Assembly (NCBI GenBank): GCA_943369295.1
Contig: CALRMU020000007.1
Span: 1 to 64,000 of the forward strand
Direction: 5' to 3'
Source of the DNA: JAKRSE01 sp943369295
Lineage (GTDB): Bacteria > Armatimonadota > Fimbriimonadia > Fimbriimonadales > Fimbriimonadaceae
DNA: 64,000 nt
Positions 41,081 to 49,747 of the stretch are shown piece by piece. A program made the translations under genes and the position numbers. Every line of letters starts with the position of its first letter. Position 1 is the first letter of the stretch. The notes below the pieces were generated by a model that ran no database searches, was not told the DNA's origin, and saw only the letters and a program-made list of their open reading frames with translations.

Positions 41081-42355
41081 ATGAGCCTGAGGGAAGAGAT
41101 CGACGTTCTGATCTATATTGAGCATCCCTCCAGAGAACTCGATTTGGCCGCACTTTACGCCTATCTGCTTGCCAAAAACCACGGATTAAAGGTCAAGCTG
41201 GTGCCGGTCTTTTTTAGAGACTACGAAACCTTTGCCCAGTGGGACCCCAAGGTCGTTGTTTTCCCTAACTACTACGCCCCAAGCAAGGGGTCAGAAAGAA
41301 CACGATCCTTCTTTCCCAAGGCGCGATTTCTCAACCTTTCAAGCGAGCAGATCTTTTCTCGCCTCAACTTCGACCGCAAAGCCCCCAAAGGCGACTTTGC
41401 ACTTCGGCACCTGAACTACTTGGCTTGGAGCCCCGCCTACCGCGACTACTTGATCGAAAAGGGAGTCCAAAGCGGAAAAGTGACAGTGACAGGAAACCCC
41501 ACTTACTCACTCTATCTCGACCCGTGGCAGAGAAGATTCCAAAAAAGGAAAGAGCTGGCGAAAGCTCACGGCTTAGATTTAACCAAATGGTGGGTTTTCT
41601 TTCCAGAGAACTACGGAGCCGCCTGGTTTTCGAAAGAACGCCGCGAAAAAATGATCGCTGATGGCGCAGACAGGGAGGGCATAGAGGCGAATCATCAGAC
41701 TGCCCTCAAGTCACTTGAAGAGGTCTGCCGGTGGCTGAACACCATTCCAGAAGACATCGAGATCATTCTGCGACCGAGACCTGCCACGGGTAAAGAGAGG
41801 TTTATGGAACTGGCAGGGGCGTGGCTGCCAAAAAGTCACCCCAGACTCAAAATCACCGACGACGGGACGGTGAGAGAGTGGATTCTGGCCAGCGACTCTG
41901 TGGTCTCAAGCTACTCCACAAGCCTTATCGAAGCAGCCTTAGCCGGCAAACCAATCGCTATGGCTCAGCCTTTTCCCCTGCCTGCGTCTCTCTACCATGA
42001 GTTTTACGATCTGGTCACTGCATGCCGCACCGAGGAGGAGTGGCAGAGCTTTCTGAAGCAGGAGACTGCCGGAGACCCTAAGGCACTGGAGCAGTGGGCA
42101 AAAGCGAGCTTCATGGCTGAGGGCGATCCTGTACTAAGGGTCGTCGCCTGGATGGCCGAACAAGTCAAGATGGCAGACCAGGATTGGCAGCCGAGCAGGA
42201 ACTTAGGGCCAAAGGCAAAGTTTAAAGACATGCTCTTCAAAGCCAAGCGGGCGCTTAAAGGCAAAGGAGAAAGACGTCTAGCCAGCGATGACCTCAGCCC
42301 AACTCAAGCGGATGAAGCTGTGGCTGTCTGGGCAGCCTGTTTAAAGGATGCTTGA
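41081..42355 (+). CDS. Surface-carbohydrate biosynthesis protein (paralogue 1)
   Basis: 424 residues. Pattern of the surface-polysaccharide/CDP-glycerol-transferase-like GT-B group: N-terminal DVLIYIEHPSRELDLAALYAYLLAKNHGLKV, middle GVQSGKVTVTGNPTYSLY, and C-terminal IILRPRPATGK, VREWILASDSVVSSYSTSLIEAALAGKP, where the donor phosphate usually binds. No membrane helix, so a cytosolic or peripheral transferase. It is a clear relative of 43389-44663 (same length; shared RPRP, VREWILASD and STSLxExALAxK), pointing to an old duplication with the methyltransferase gene now between them. Confidence 0.75.
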   Translation: MSLREEIDVLIYIEHPSRELDLAALYAYLLAKNHGLKVKLVPVFFRDYETFAQWDPKVVVFPNYYAPSKGSERTRSFFPKARFLNLSSEQIFSRLNFDRKAPKGDFALRHLNYLAWSPAYRDYLIEKGVQSGKVTVTGNPTYSLYLDPWQRRFQKRKELAKAHGLDLTKWWVFFPENYGAAWFSKERREKMIADGADREGIEANHQTALKSLEEVCRWLNTIPEDIEIILRPRPATGKERFMELAGAWLPKSHPRLKITDDGTVREWILASDSVVSSYSTSLIEAALAGKPIAMAQPFPLPASLYHEFYDLVTACRTEEEWQSFLKQETAGDPKALEQWAKASFMAEGDPVLRVVAWMAEQVKMADQDWQPSRNLGPKAKFKDMLFKAKRALKGKGERRLASDDLSPTQADEAVAVWAACLKDA

Positions 42356-43153
42356 AGAGCACCTGTCAACTTTCTTAGCCACGACCGCCGTGTTCGAGTA
42401 AAACAACGCCCCCCTCGAATTGACGATGGCTGGTGTTCTTTTGCGACCCTTTTTGCGGGTTGCGTTGTGCAGAGCCGAGAGCCCCTGCAGCATCCAGCCC
42501 AATGGAGCCAGATAGCCAAGAACCCCGCCGCCTCCGAAAGCAGCCTCGACAACTTGGAACCCAGACCGCTTCATCAGGAATTCAAGCGTCGTCAACCTGA
42601 TTGGCTCTCTATAAGTGTCTGCCAAACACTCCTTAGTCCCTTCGACATTGATGATATGGGGGAACCAACGATAGGTGGCATTTCCTAAAAATCGCAGCCT
42701 CGATTGGAGGGAAAAAATGTTTGGCATCGAGACGATCAAAATGCCACCCGGCCGCAGCACCCGGGCAAATTCTCTCAGAGTAAAACTAGGATTCTCCAAG
42801 TACCCCACTGCTTCAACGAGGATAACGGCATCGAAAGAAGAGTCATCGAAGGGCAGTTTTTCATCCAAATCGTGCTGCCGAAAAGGAATGCTCGGCTGCT
42901 GCCATTGGTTTTGAATGTCTATCCCGGTGACTTTGCAGCCCATGGCAGCAAGCTGGCTGGCCAATTCGCCCCCGCCGGCAGCGGCATCCAAAAGCTCACC
43001 TTTAAAATCGGGGGGGAGCAGGCTTTTGACCATGTCCCAAATTCCCTGGCCAGAGGCACCGACGACCGCCCTTACTTCTGCGGCTTTATGACTGGTTGGC
43101 TTGGCTATCTGGGGGCTCCTTTGACCGCAATACAAACCTTGACTTAGGCTCAA
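42341..43153 (-). CDS. SAM-dependent methyltransferase
   Basis: 270 residues at most. The SAM-binding motif is ELLDAAAGGGELASQLAAMGCKVTGIDIQ and motif II-III is FDAVILVEAVGYLENPSFTLREFARVLRPGGILIVSMPN. The frame's first start is TTG at 43153; a later GTG or ATG is possible because the first ~40 residues have no motif. It overlaps the end of the first paralogue by 15 bp, convergently. Located among glycan genes, so O-methylation of a sugar is plausible. Confidence 0.85.
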   Translation of the reverse strand: MSLSQGLYCGQRSPQIAKPTSHKAAEVRAVVGASGQGIWDMVKSLLPPDFKGELLDAAAGGGELASQLAAMGCKVTGIDIQNQWQQPSIPFRQHDLDEKLPFDDSSFDAVILVEAVGYLENPSFTLREFARVLRPGGILIVSMPNIFSLQSRLRFLGNATYRWFPHIINVEGTKECLADTYREPIRLTTLEFLMKRSGFQVVEAAFGGGGVLGYLAPLGWMLQGLSALHNATRKKGRKRTPAIVNSRGALFYSNTAVVAKKVDRCSSSIL

Positions 43154-43388
43154 GTTACTTGACGATCGACCATAGCAGACCCTACAGATTTTTGGGTCAA
43201 ACTATCCGATCAATCATGCCGCATTCCGTGGACAAATGTAATGAACTCAAGGGGCCGAGTGGGCACACTTGCCAAGCACTATGGGCGAGTGGAATAGAAT
43301 TTGACCCACAAAGCCGAGCTCTCTTCATCAATACTGATAAGAAGGTCAAACTCGGTCAGGTGCCGAAAAGGGCCGAAGCACAATTCTC

Positions 43389-44663
43389 ATGGCACAGCCA
43401 GTCAATATTCTCTTCTTCATTGATCATCGAGTCAGGGAGATGGACTGCCTTACGGCAGTGGCAAGACTGCTGAACCAAAAGGGGCTGACAACCGCCTTTG
43501 TGCCGCTTAGAGGCGAAACCTACCATAGTCTCACCAGCTACACGCCAGATCTTGCCTGCTTCACTTGGTTCTACTTCCACGAGAATAGTGGGTTCAACCG
43601 CATTCGGCGCTACTGGCCCAACGCCCGCTACGTCAATTTAGCCTTCGAGCAGTCGGTTAACGAGATCAACAAAAACCTGAAGGCTCCCAAGCACCCCTAT
43701 GTGGTCAATGAGGTCTGGCAGTCAAGCTGGACTTACGCCTGGGATGAAGAGCTGGGCAGACGAGGGGTTCCGGCGAATCGCAGAGAGGTGAACGGCCACC
43801 CTGTAATGGCGTTGTATCAGGAGCCATACTCAACCCTCTACCCCACCAAAGAAGTTCTGGCGAAGCAGTTCAAACTGGATTTAACCAAAAGGTGGATCCT
43901 GATTCCAGAGAACTTTAACCCCGCCTTTCACGGACCAGAAAAGGTTGATGAATATGTCGCGGCTGGTGAAAATCGGGCTGAGATTGAAGCCTATTTTCAG
44001 TGGGCAAGGGACAGTCTGGATGCTTTGGTCGACTGGCTGATGGCGACTCCGGATGACGTGGAACTCATCTTCCGACCTCGACCAGGAATCGGCATGAAGG
44101 CGTACCAGGAGAGATTCGGCGAGAGGCTGAAGCAGTTCCCTAAGTCCGTCAAGATGCTGGATGACCTGACTGTGCGAGAGTGGATTCTGGCCAGCGATGT
44201 CGTCGCCAGCAACCTCAGCACTTCGCTTATGGAATCTGCCCTGGCTTGCAAGGACACCTTCGTCATCGCTCCCCTGCCCTTCCCCGATAGGGTGATGATT
44301 GACTGGCAAAGCAAGGTCACTCAGATTCAAACAAAGGACCAATATCTGGGAGCCCTTGATGGCAGCTTCAAAGGCGACCCCACCGAACTGGCCGACTGGG
44401 TGAAATCCACTATGATGCCGGTCGGAGACCCCATTGCCAAGCTGGCCGATTGGCTGGCCGAGGTCCATAAAGAAGCCAATGCCCTTCCCAAACCCCTCGG
44501 ACCACTTGGCACCAAGATCCGCAGCAAAGAGCTGGAGTTTAAGTCGTGGAAGCGCAAAACCAAGCTCAAATTAAAGGGCGGCTACCAGCTTCCTCCCGTC
44601 GATGTCTTTTCTGATGAGGACATAGCCACACGCGGCAGGGACTGGCAGCGAATCTTGGGGTGA
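43389..44663 (+). CDS. Surface-carbohydrate biosynthesis protein (paralogue 2)
   Basis: 424 residues, same length and domain plan as 41081-42355: N-terminal NILFFIDHRVREMDCLTAVARLLNQKGLTTAFV, central MALYQEPYSTLYPTKEVLAKQFKLDLTKRWILIPENFNP, and C-terminal LIFRPRPGIGMKAYQ, VREWILASDVVASNLSTSLMESALACKD. Likely GT-B-type transferase of a surface glycan. The 235-bp gap before it shows no gene. It is followed 13 bp later by purC. Confidence 0.75.
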   Translation: MAQPVNILFFIDHRVREMDCLTAVARLLNQKGLTTAFVPLRGETYHSLTSYTPDLACFTWFYFHENSGFNRIRRYWPNARYVNLAFEQSVNEINKNLKAPKHPYVVNEVWQSSWTYAWDEELGRRGVPANRREVNGHPVMALYQEPYSTLYPTKEVLAKQFKLDLTKRWILIPENFNPAFHGPEKVDEYVAAGENRAEIEAYFQWARDSLDALVDWLMATPDDVELIFRPRPGIGMKAYQERFGERLKQFPKSVKMLDDLTVREWILASDVVASNLSTSLMESALACKDTFVIAPLPFPDRVMIDWQSKVTQIQTKDQYLGALDGSFKGDPTELADWVKSTMMPVGDPIAKLADWLAEVHKEANALPKPLGPLGTKIRSKELEFKSWKRKTKLKLKGGYQLPPVDVFSDEDIATRGRDWQRILG

Positions 44664-44676
44664 AACCCTGGCTACA

Positions 44677-45582
44677 ATGGTCAGGATGCAGCCTCTGCTG
44701 ACCACCTCGCTTCCTGGACTGCCCACTCCGCGCCGCGGAAAGGTGAGGGAGGTCTATGACCTTGGCGACAAGCTGCTGATCATCGCCACAGACCGCATCT
44801 CGGCTTTCGATGTCGTGATGGAGCAGGGAATCCCCGACAAAGGCAGAATCCTGACTCAAATGAGCACCTGGTGGTTCAACCACCTTGGCCACCTTGCCAA
44901 GCACCACATCATCTCAACCGACGATGCCGAGATCGCCAAAGCGATTGGCTTTTTTGACCCGGCATTAAAGGGTCGCTGCACCCTGGCAGTCAAGGCCAAG
45001 CCCTTGACTATCGAATGTGTGGCAAGAGGCTACATTGCCGGGTCGCTTTTCAAAGAATACAAGGCCTCTCCCGATGGCCGCGTTCGCGACTTGACCCTGA
45101 GTGAAGGTTTGCTTGATGGCAGCCGACTTCCTGAGGTGCTTTTCACCCCCGCCACAAAGGCCGAAGAAGGCCATGACGAAAACATCAGCTTCGATGTTGC
45201 CTGCGATATGGTCGGGCGGGAAGTGGCAGAAGAAGCCAGATATCTGACTCTGAAGCTCTACACCGAAGCTGCCCGCCACGCCGAAACAGTCGGAATCATT
45301 TTGGCCGATACTAAGTTCGAATTCGGCCTGACTGACCAAGGCTTGATCTGGATTGATGAGGCTCTGACCCCAGATTCCAGCCGATATTGGGAAGCCAAAG
45401 ATTGGGTTCCGGGCGGAGCTCAGCCGTCTTTTGACAAGCAGCCTCTCCGAGACTGGCTAGATGGTCAGGACTGGAACAAGATGCCCCCACCCCCAGCTCT
45501 CTCGCCAGAGACTGTGGCGGCAACAAGAGAGCGGTATCTCAATGCCCTTGTGAGGATCACAGGGCAGGGCCTTCCCGAATGA
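44677..45582 (+). CDS. purC: Phosphoribosylaminoimidazole-succinocarboxamide synthase
   Basis: 301 residues, the longer purC type. Joins aspartate to CAIR using ATP in purine synthesis. N-terminal GLPTPRRGKVREVYDLGDKLLIIATDRISAFDVVM and LTIECVARGYIAGSLFKEY, then VGIILADTKFEFGLTDQGLIWIDEALTPDSSRYW with the ATP/metal carboxylates. Two in-frame ATGs (44677, 44686) are close; the first is used. Its stop overlaps waaA (ATGA), so a purine enzyme is coupled to a lipid-A enzyme. Confidence 0.97.
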   Translation: MVRMQPLLTTSLPGLPTPRRGKVREVYDLGDKLLIIATDRISAFDVVMEQGIPDKGRILTQMSTWWFNHLGHLAKHHIISTDDAEIAKAIGFFDPALKGRCTLAVKAKPLTIECVARGYIAGSLFKEYKASPDGRVRDLTLSEGLLDGSRLPEVLFTPATKAEEGHDENISFDVACDMVGREVAEEARYLTLKLYTEAARHAETVGIILADTKFEFGLTDQGLIWIDEALTPDSSRYWEAKDWVPGGAQPSFDKQPLRDWLDGQDWNKMPPPPALSPETVAATRERYLNALVRITGQGLPE

Positions 45583-46931
45583 TCCTGCTCTACAACTTTC
45601 TGCTGGTTGTCACATCGTTTTTCTGGCTGCCTTGGATGATTCTAAGGACCAGAAAGCGCAAAGAGCAGCCCAATTGGTCAGAGCGAGCCGGGGATTACAA
45701 ATTCACGGCCGGGGTCAACCCTAAAAGAATCTGGCTTCACGCCGTCTCGGTGGGCGAGGTCATGGCATCACTGCCCATCCTCGCCGCCTTGAGAGAAAAG
45801 CTTCCCGGCTGGGAAATCGTCCTCTCCGTCACCACATCTTCTGGACACGAAACAGCCAGATCCAAGGCAGCGGGACTCTACGATTATCTCGTCTACCCCC
45901 CCATTGACCTCATGCGCTTTACCGTGCGAGCCATGACCCGCACCAAGCCAGCCGCATTGGTGATTATGGAAACCGAGCTTTGGTATTCGCTGCTTTGGTC
46001 GGCCAAAGAGTTTGGAGCGACAACCATTCTGGCCAACGGAAGGATCAGCGACAGAAGCTTCAGCCGATCAAAGCATATCGCCTTCTTCTACAAAGATGTG
46101 CTCGGCCACTTTGACCACATTCTTATGCAGACCGAGCAGGATAAGGAAAGAATCCTAGCTCTCGGCGCGCCCCAAGCCGAGGTTTACGGGAACACAAAGT
46201 ATCAGGAAGCTCTGGATGCCCTGACTGCCAGCCCTGATTACTGGCGAAAGGAATTCGGCATTGAGCCAGACGACTTTGTGGTCTTTGTTGGGTCGACACG
46301 AGGAGAAGAGGACGAGACTCCCGTGCTGGAAGGAATCAAGATGGCCTTCCCCGACCTGACTGGAATCAAGATTATCTGGGCGCCAAGGCACCTTGAACGA
46401 GCAGGAGACCTGGCAAAGAGGATCTCTTCGACCCTTGGTCCAGCCTCCATGCGATCGAAGGGTGAAAAGGGGCAGATCACCATTCTGGATACCTACGGCG
46501 AGCTGAGCCAGGCTTACTGCGTCGCCGACGTTGTGATTGTCGGAGGCGGCTTTGCCAACATGGGAGGTCAGAACCTGATTCAGCCCCTGGCCCACGGCAA
46601 ACCAGTGATTCATGGCATTCACATGCAGAACTTTAGGCAGGCAGCCCAGCAGGCCAAGGATGCAGGAGCCAGCCTGACCGTCACAACTTCTGCCGATCTT
46701 GCCGATAACCTGAAGAAGCTGAAATCTGACGAAGCCCTGAGAGTCAAAATGGGGCAGGCCGGTGCCGAGATGGTAAAGAGTCATTCTGGCGCGGCGGAGA
46801 GGATCGCAGACCGGATTGCCTCGGCAGCCCAAGATGCCTGGGAAAAGAAAGAGACGATCAAGCTGGAACGTGAGGCGCGTAGGAAAGTAAAGGAAGTTGA
46901 GCGTAAAGCAAAGGAGAAGACCAAGCGCTAA
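45579..46931 (+). CDS. waaA: 3-deoxy-D-manno-octulosonic acid (Kdo) transferase
   Basis: 450 residues. Adds Kdo to lipid A precursors at the inner face of the inner membrane. N-terminal membrane anchor LLYNFLLVVTSFFWLPWMILR, then IWLHAVSVGEVMASLPILAALREKLPGW, VIMETELWYSLLWSAKEFGATTILANGRISDRS and the C-terminal GGGFANMGGQNLIQPLAHGKPVIHG. The Lys/Arg/Glu-rich tail is an extra. Strong indication of a Kdo-containing outer membrane. It is coupled to purC by ATGA. Confidence 0.97.
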   Translation: MILLYNFLLVVTSFFWLPWMILRTRKRKEQPNWSERAGDYKFTAGVNPKRIWLHAVSVGEVMASLPILAALREKLPGWEIVLSVTTSSGHETARSKAAGLYDYLVYPPIDLMRFTVRAMTRTKPAALVIMETELWYSLLWSAKEFGATTILANGRISDRSFSRSKHIAFFYKDVLGHFDHILMQTEQDKERILALGAPQAEVYGNTKYQEALDALTASPDYWRKEFGIEPDDFVVFVGSTRGEEDETPVLEGIKMAFPDLTGIKIIWAPRHLERAGDLAKRISSTLGPASMRSKGEKGQITILDTYGELSQAYCVADVVIVGGGFANMGGQNLIQPLAHGKPVIHGIHMQNFRQAAQQAKDAGASLTVTTSADLADNLKKLKSDEALRVKMGQAGAEMVKSHSGAAERIADRIASAAQDAWEKKETIKLEREARRKVKEVERKAKEKTKR

Positions 46932-46932
46932 A

Positions 46933-47847
46933 ATGGCTCGCTACGTTAAGTTTAAGGATCTTTTTCCTTTTCGCAAAAAGGCAAAGACTCCCGGGTTCGG
47001 AATCAGCAAGGGCTTCTACCTGACAGTCCTCGCTTCTGATTCTGTTCTGCCCGCCCTGCTTGTTCTGCTAAACCCCAAGGGCGAAGGCGGAGCGATCAAA
47101 GGATTTGGCGTGCCCATGCAGAAGGATGCCGCCAAAGAAGACCTGGGCAAACCCTTGAGCCGAGGCTTTTATGGCTTGGCATCGCCCGACCAAAAAACCC
47201 TTCTTAAATTGGCAGTGGTAAGCAAAGAAGAGGCAGGGTTCGACCCCGGCCCTCTGCTTAAATCTCCTGCCGCGCTTTTGATGAAGGAAGACATCCGGTT
47301 TGGAATCGCCGGCGCCTGGCACCTGCTTCAGTTCACCTTTGAGAGCTTTGACCCTGAGGTCTATCCTGCTCTCGATTTCCTCCACGCGGTTGTGCGGCGC
47401 ACGGCCGAATGCTCGAACGGAATCATCGCCGACCCCTTGGCGCAAGTCTATTGGACTCTGGCTGACTTCCCCATCGAGCCTGATCCCGGCCGCCCCTATT
47501 CGACTCCGGCCCTGATTTCCACCAAAGAAAGGGCGGAATCGGCTGGGCTCAACCTCTACACCCTTGGGCTGCAGAAATTCACTATGCCAGAGCTCGAGAT
47601 CAAGGGAGTTTCACCCTCTGAATCCGAAGCGGGCCAAGCTTTTCTTCTTTCACTGTCGCAGGGGATTCTTAGCGGCGACAAACTGGAACTCGGCCAAAGG
47701 GTCGGACACGGCGACGCTTCTTTTCTCGTCATTCAGGGCGGATCGGATCGTGCCCATTGGGACGGAATTCCCTGCTTTGAACTAGTGCCCAACAGCACCC
47801 TCTCAACCACCGCCATTCTTAAGCTTTGGCAGGATTCACAGAAATGA
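46933..47847 (+). CDS. Hypothetical protein, unrecognised family
   Basis: 304 residues from ATG at 46933, one base after waaA. Mixed alpha/beta sequence with no signal peptide. The stretch LNLYTLGLQKFTMPELEIKGVSPSESEAGQAFLLSLSQGILSG resembles DUF4261-type proteins, with AWHLLQFTFESFDPEVYPALDFLHAV before it, but I would not rely on that. It overlaps the next gene by ATGA, so purC, waaA, this gene and the GAF gene form one compact operon. Confidence 0.6.
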   Translation: MARYVKFKDLFPFRKKAKTPGFGISKGFYLTVLASDSVLPALLVLLNPKGEGGAIKGFGVPMQKDAAKEDLGKPLSRGFYGLASPDQKTLLKLAVVSKEEAGFDPGPLLKSPAALLMKEDIRFGIAGAWHLLQFTFESFDPEVYPALDFLHAVVRRTAECSNGIIADPLAQVYWTLADFPIEPDPGRPYSTPALISTKERAESAGLNLYTLGLQKFTMPELEIKGVSPSESEAGQAFLLSLSQGILSGDKLELGQRVGHGDASFLVIQGGSDRAHWDGIPCFELVPNSTLSTTAILKLWQDSQK

Positions 47848-48287
47848 AAGCTTCTTACACCACCATTCTTCAGCAGCTTCAGGGCAGTTCAGCCTTCGGC
47901 GCCCACCTTCGCCGCGAGGCAATGGAGGCACTCGGCACTTTGGAAGGGTGGAACTGGTGCGGCATCTACCGACTTGAGGGGGAGACTCTGATCCTGGATG
48001 AGTATGTGGGGGCAGCCACCGACCACACTCATATTCCGGTTGGTCGAGGGGTCTGCGGTACCGCCGTCGCCGAGAACAAGAACCAGGTGATTGATGACGT
48101 CCACGCTCTGGACAACTATTTGGCCTGCAGTCTTGAGACTAAGTCTGAGCTGGTCGTTTTGATCCGAGAGGGATCTGAGATTTTGGGGCAGATCGATATC
48201 GACGGCCATAAGGTCGGGCAGTTTGGGTGTGAAGAAGAAGCCTTTCTCGACCAGATGGCCGTCATCTTGGCCGAACGCTGGAACTAG
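47844..48287 (+). CDS. GAF-domain free methionine-(R)-sulfoxide reductase
   Basis: 147 residues from ATG at 47844, overlapping the upstream stop. A single GAF domain. GRGVCGTAVAENKNQVIDDVHALDNYLACSLETKSELVVLI carries two cysteines at the positions of the fRMsr catalytic pair. In characterised enzymes the second cysteine attacks the sulfoxide. It repairs free methionine-(R)-sulfoxide with thioredoxin. A role as an unrelated GAF protein is less likely because the cysteines are kept. Last gene of the purC-waaA operon. Confidence 0.85.
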   Translation: MKASYTTILQQLQGSSAFGAHLRREAMEALGTLEGWNWCGIYRLEGETLILDEYVGAATDHTHIPVGRGVCGTAVAENKNQVIDDVHALDNYLACSLETKSELVVLIREGSEILGQIDIDGHKVGQFGCEEEAFLDQMAVILAERWN

Positions 48288-48355
48288 GAACTGTTGAAAC
48301 CACAGTAGAGCCCAGGTCAGATGGAGTCTGACTGAATCAGTCTCCTAACCAAAAT

Positions 48356-48397
48356 GCGGTTTTCGACCGAGCCGTTAGGCGAAGGGTCGAAAACCGC
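48356..48397. terminator. Long hairpin between convergent genes
   Basis: A perfect 13-bp stem, GCGGTTTTCGACC (48356-48368) with GGTCGAAAACCGC (48385-48397), around a 16-nt loop. No strong T-run follows in either direction, so the terminator call is tentative. It lies between the GAF gene and the convergent chagasin-like gene. Confidence 0.4.
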
Positions 48398-48457
48398 CAT
48401 AAAAACACTAATTGTTTCTGGGAAGCAAAACCGTGCTATTGAATGCTCACGGCCTGA

Positions 48458-48886
48458 TTACTTAACCGTAATGCTGGCGTTCCAAGGAGTCGAAGACTTC
48501 AGGGTGTCCAAGTTGAACTTCTGGAAATTCACAAAAATCACTTCGCCTTCCCCAGCCTTGTTTGCCTTGAAAGTGAAGGTGTAATTGCCCCCGACACCTA
48601 CTGCTCCATCTGGGTTGGGGTCGCTCTTGTATGTCTTGCTGACGAGCGAGAAGGGTTCAGAGCCATCCAAGACCATGTGAAGCTGGTAGCCAGTCGTGGG
48701 GTTTGAGTCAAGAGTGACTGTAAAGGTATCGCCCTTGTTGATCGTGTAGGTTTTGCCTTTGCTTGCCGCTGTCAGCTTGAATTTGGGAGCCTTGGCGGGA
48801 GCGGCGTTTGCCTGGCCGGCCATCCAAAAACCAGATGTGATCAAAAGGACCCCACAAACAACAAGACCAGTCGATTTCAACTGCAT
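48458..48886 (-). CDS. Chagasin-like cysteine-protease inhibitor (I42 family)
   Basis: 142 residues. Signal peptide (GLVVCGVLLITSGFWMAGQANA), then an immunoglobulin-like inhibitor domain: DTFTVTLDSNPTTGYQLHMV contains the NPTTGY loop of chagasin, which enters a papain-type active site. GGNYTFTFKANKAGEGEVIFV is the expected later strand-loop. Bacterial homologues are secreted and inhibit C1 peptidases. Single gene. Confidence 0.9.
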   Translation of the reverse strand: MQLKSTGLVVCGVLLITSGFWMAGQANAAPAKAPKFKLTAASKGKTYTINKGDTFTVTLDSNPTTGYQLHMVLDGSEPFSLVSKTYKSDPNPDGAVGVGGNYTFTFKANKAGEGEVIFVNFQKFNLDTLKSSTPWNASITVK

Positions 48887-48988
48887 AACTTGAAATTACC
48901 TGGCTGATCTTGCTGGGATGCTGAAGGAAAGCTGAAGAGGCATTGTGACTGCTGGAATCATCAAAACTTGCCTAGAGGAGAGGCCACC

Positions 48989-49747
48989 CTAGAGCTTCGT
49001 CTTCTTGAAGACCTTCTCGGGCACCGACTTGATGATCGTCATGATCAGCTTCCAGAAGCCAGGGAGATAGATAGAGTCTTTCCCCTTTTCCAAAGCCAGA
49101 AGAATCTTCTCCCCAATCACCCAAGGGTTGCCGGCAAGGAAGATGCCCTTCTTTCCGTAAGTCATCGGAGTATCCAAAAAGCCTGGCTTGACGGTCAGCA
49201 CAGGAACCCCGACCTTTTGCAGCCTGCCACGAAGACCCTGTAGAAAGAGGGTGAAGCCCCCTTTTGCGGAGCCGTAAACGTAATTGCTCATGCGGCCACG
49301 GTCGCCCGCGACTGATGAAATTCCGATAAGCCAGCCCTGCTGTTTTTCTTCCAAGGTCTTGGCGGCAAGCTGAGCCACAAGGCAGGCTCCTGTGTAGTTC
49401 GAATGCAGAACAGGGAGGATTGAGACAGGGTCGGCGGCCATGGATTCCTGATCCCCCATGAAGCCAAAAACGATCACGACGCCCTTCAGGTCGGTGTAGT
49501 GAGAGGTCAGTTCTGACCACATGAGGGGCAGGGATTCGAGATCGAGGGCATCGAACACCAAGGCGGCCGCTTCAACTCCGAACCTGATTTCGAGGTCAGA
49601 GCAGAGCCGGTCCAGCTCTTCTTCATCACGCCCGGCCAGAACCAAGTTCCAGCCTCTTTTTGCCAAAGCAGAGGCAATGCCCCGCGCAAGGCTGCTTGTG
49701 GCTCCGAAAACAACAGCCGTCCCTTGAGATGCAGCGATTGGCATCAT
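48989..49747 (-). CDS. SDR oxidoreductase, DprE2-like (decaprenylphosphoryl-2-keto-ribose reductase type)
   Basis: 252 residues. NAD-binding AVVFGATSSLARGIASALAKRGWNLVLAGRDEEEL and catalytic Ser-Tyr-Lys: GISSVAGDRGRMSNYVYGSAKGGF. The pattern is that of DprE2, the second half of the epimerase that turns decaprenylphosphoryl-ribose into arabinose via a 2-keto intermediate. It overlaps the DprE1-like gene by ATGA, the arrangement known for the pair. The lipid substrate in this organism is not known. Confidence 0.85.
   Translation of the reverse strand: MMPIAASQGTAVVFGATSSLARGIASALAKRGWNLVLAGRDEEELDRLCSDLEIRFGVEAAALVFDALDLESLPLMWSELTSHYTDLKGVVIVFGFMGDQESMAADPVSILPVLHSNYTGACLVAQLAAKTLEEKQQGWLIGISSVAGDRGRMSNYVYGSAKGGFTLFLQGLRGRLQKVGVPVLTVKPGFLDTPMTYGKKGIFLAGNPWVIGEKILLALEKGKDSIYLPGFWKLIMTIIKSVPEKVFKKTKL

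Noticed and set aside
48356..48397. Treating the 13-bp hairpin as a further member of the GTGCC-headed family
   Set aside because: It has no GTGCC head or bulged C, and occurs once; it is listed only as a tentative terminator.
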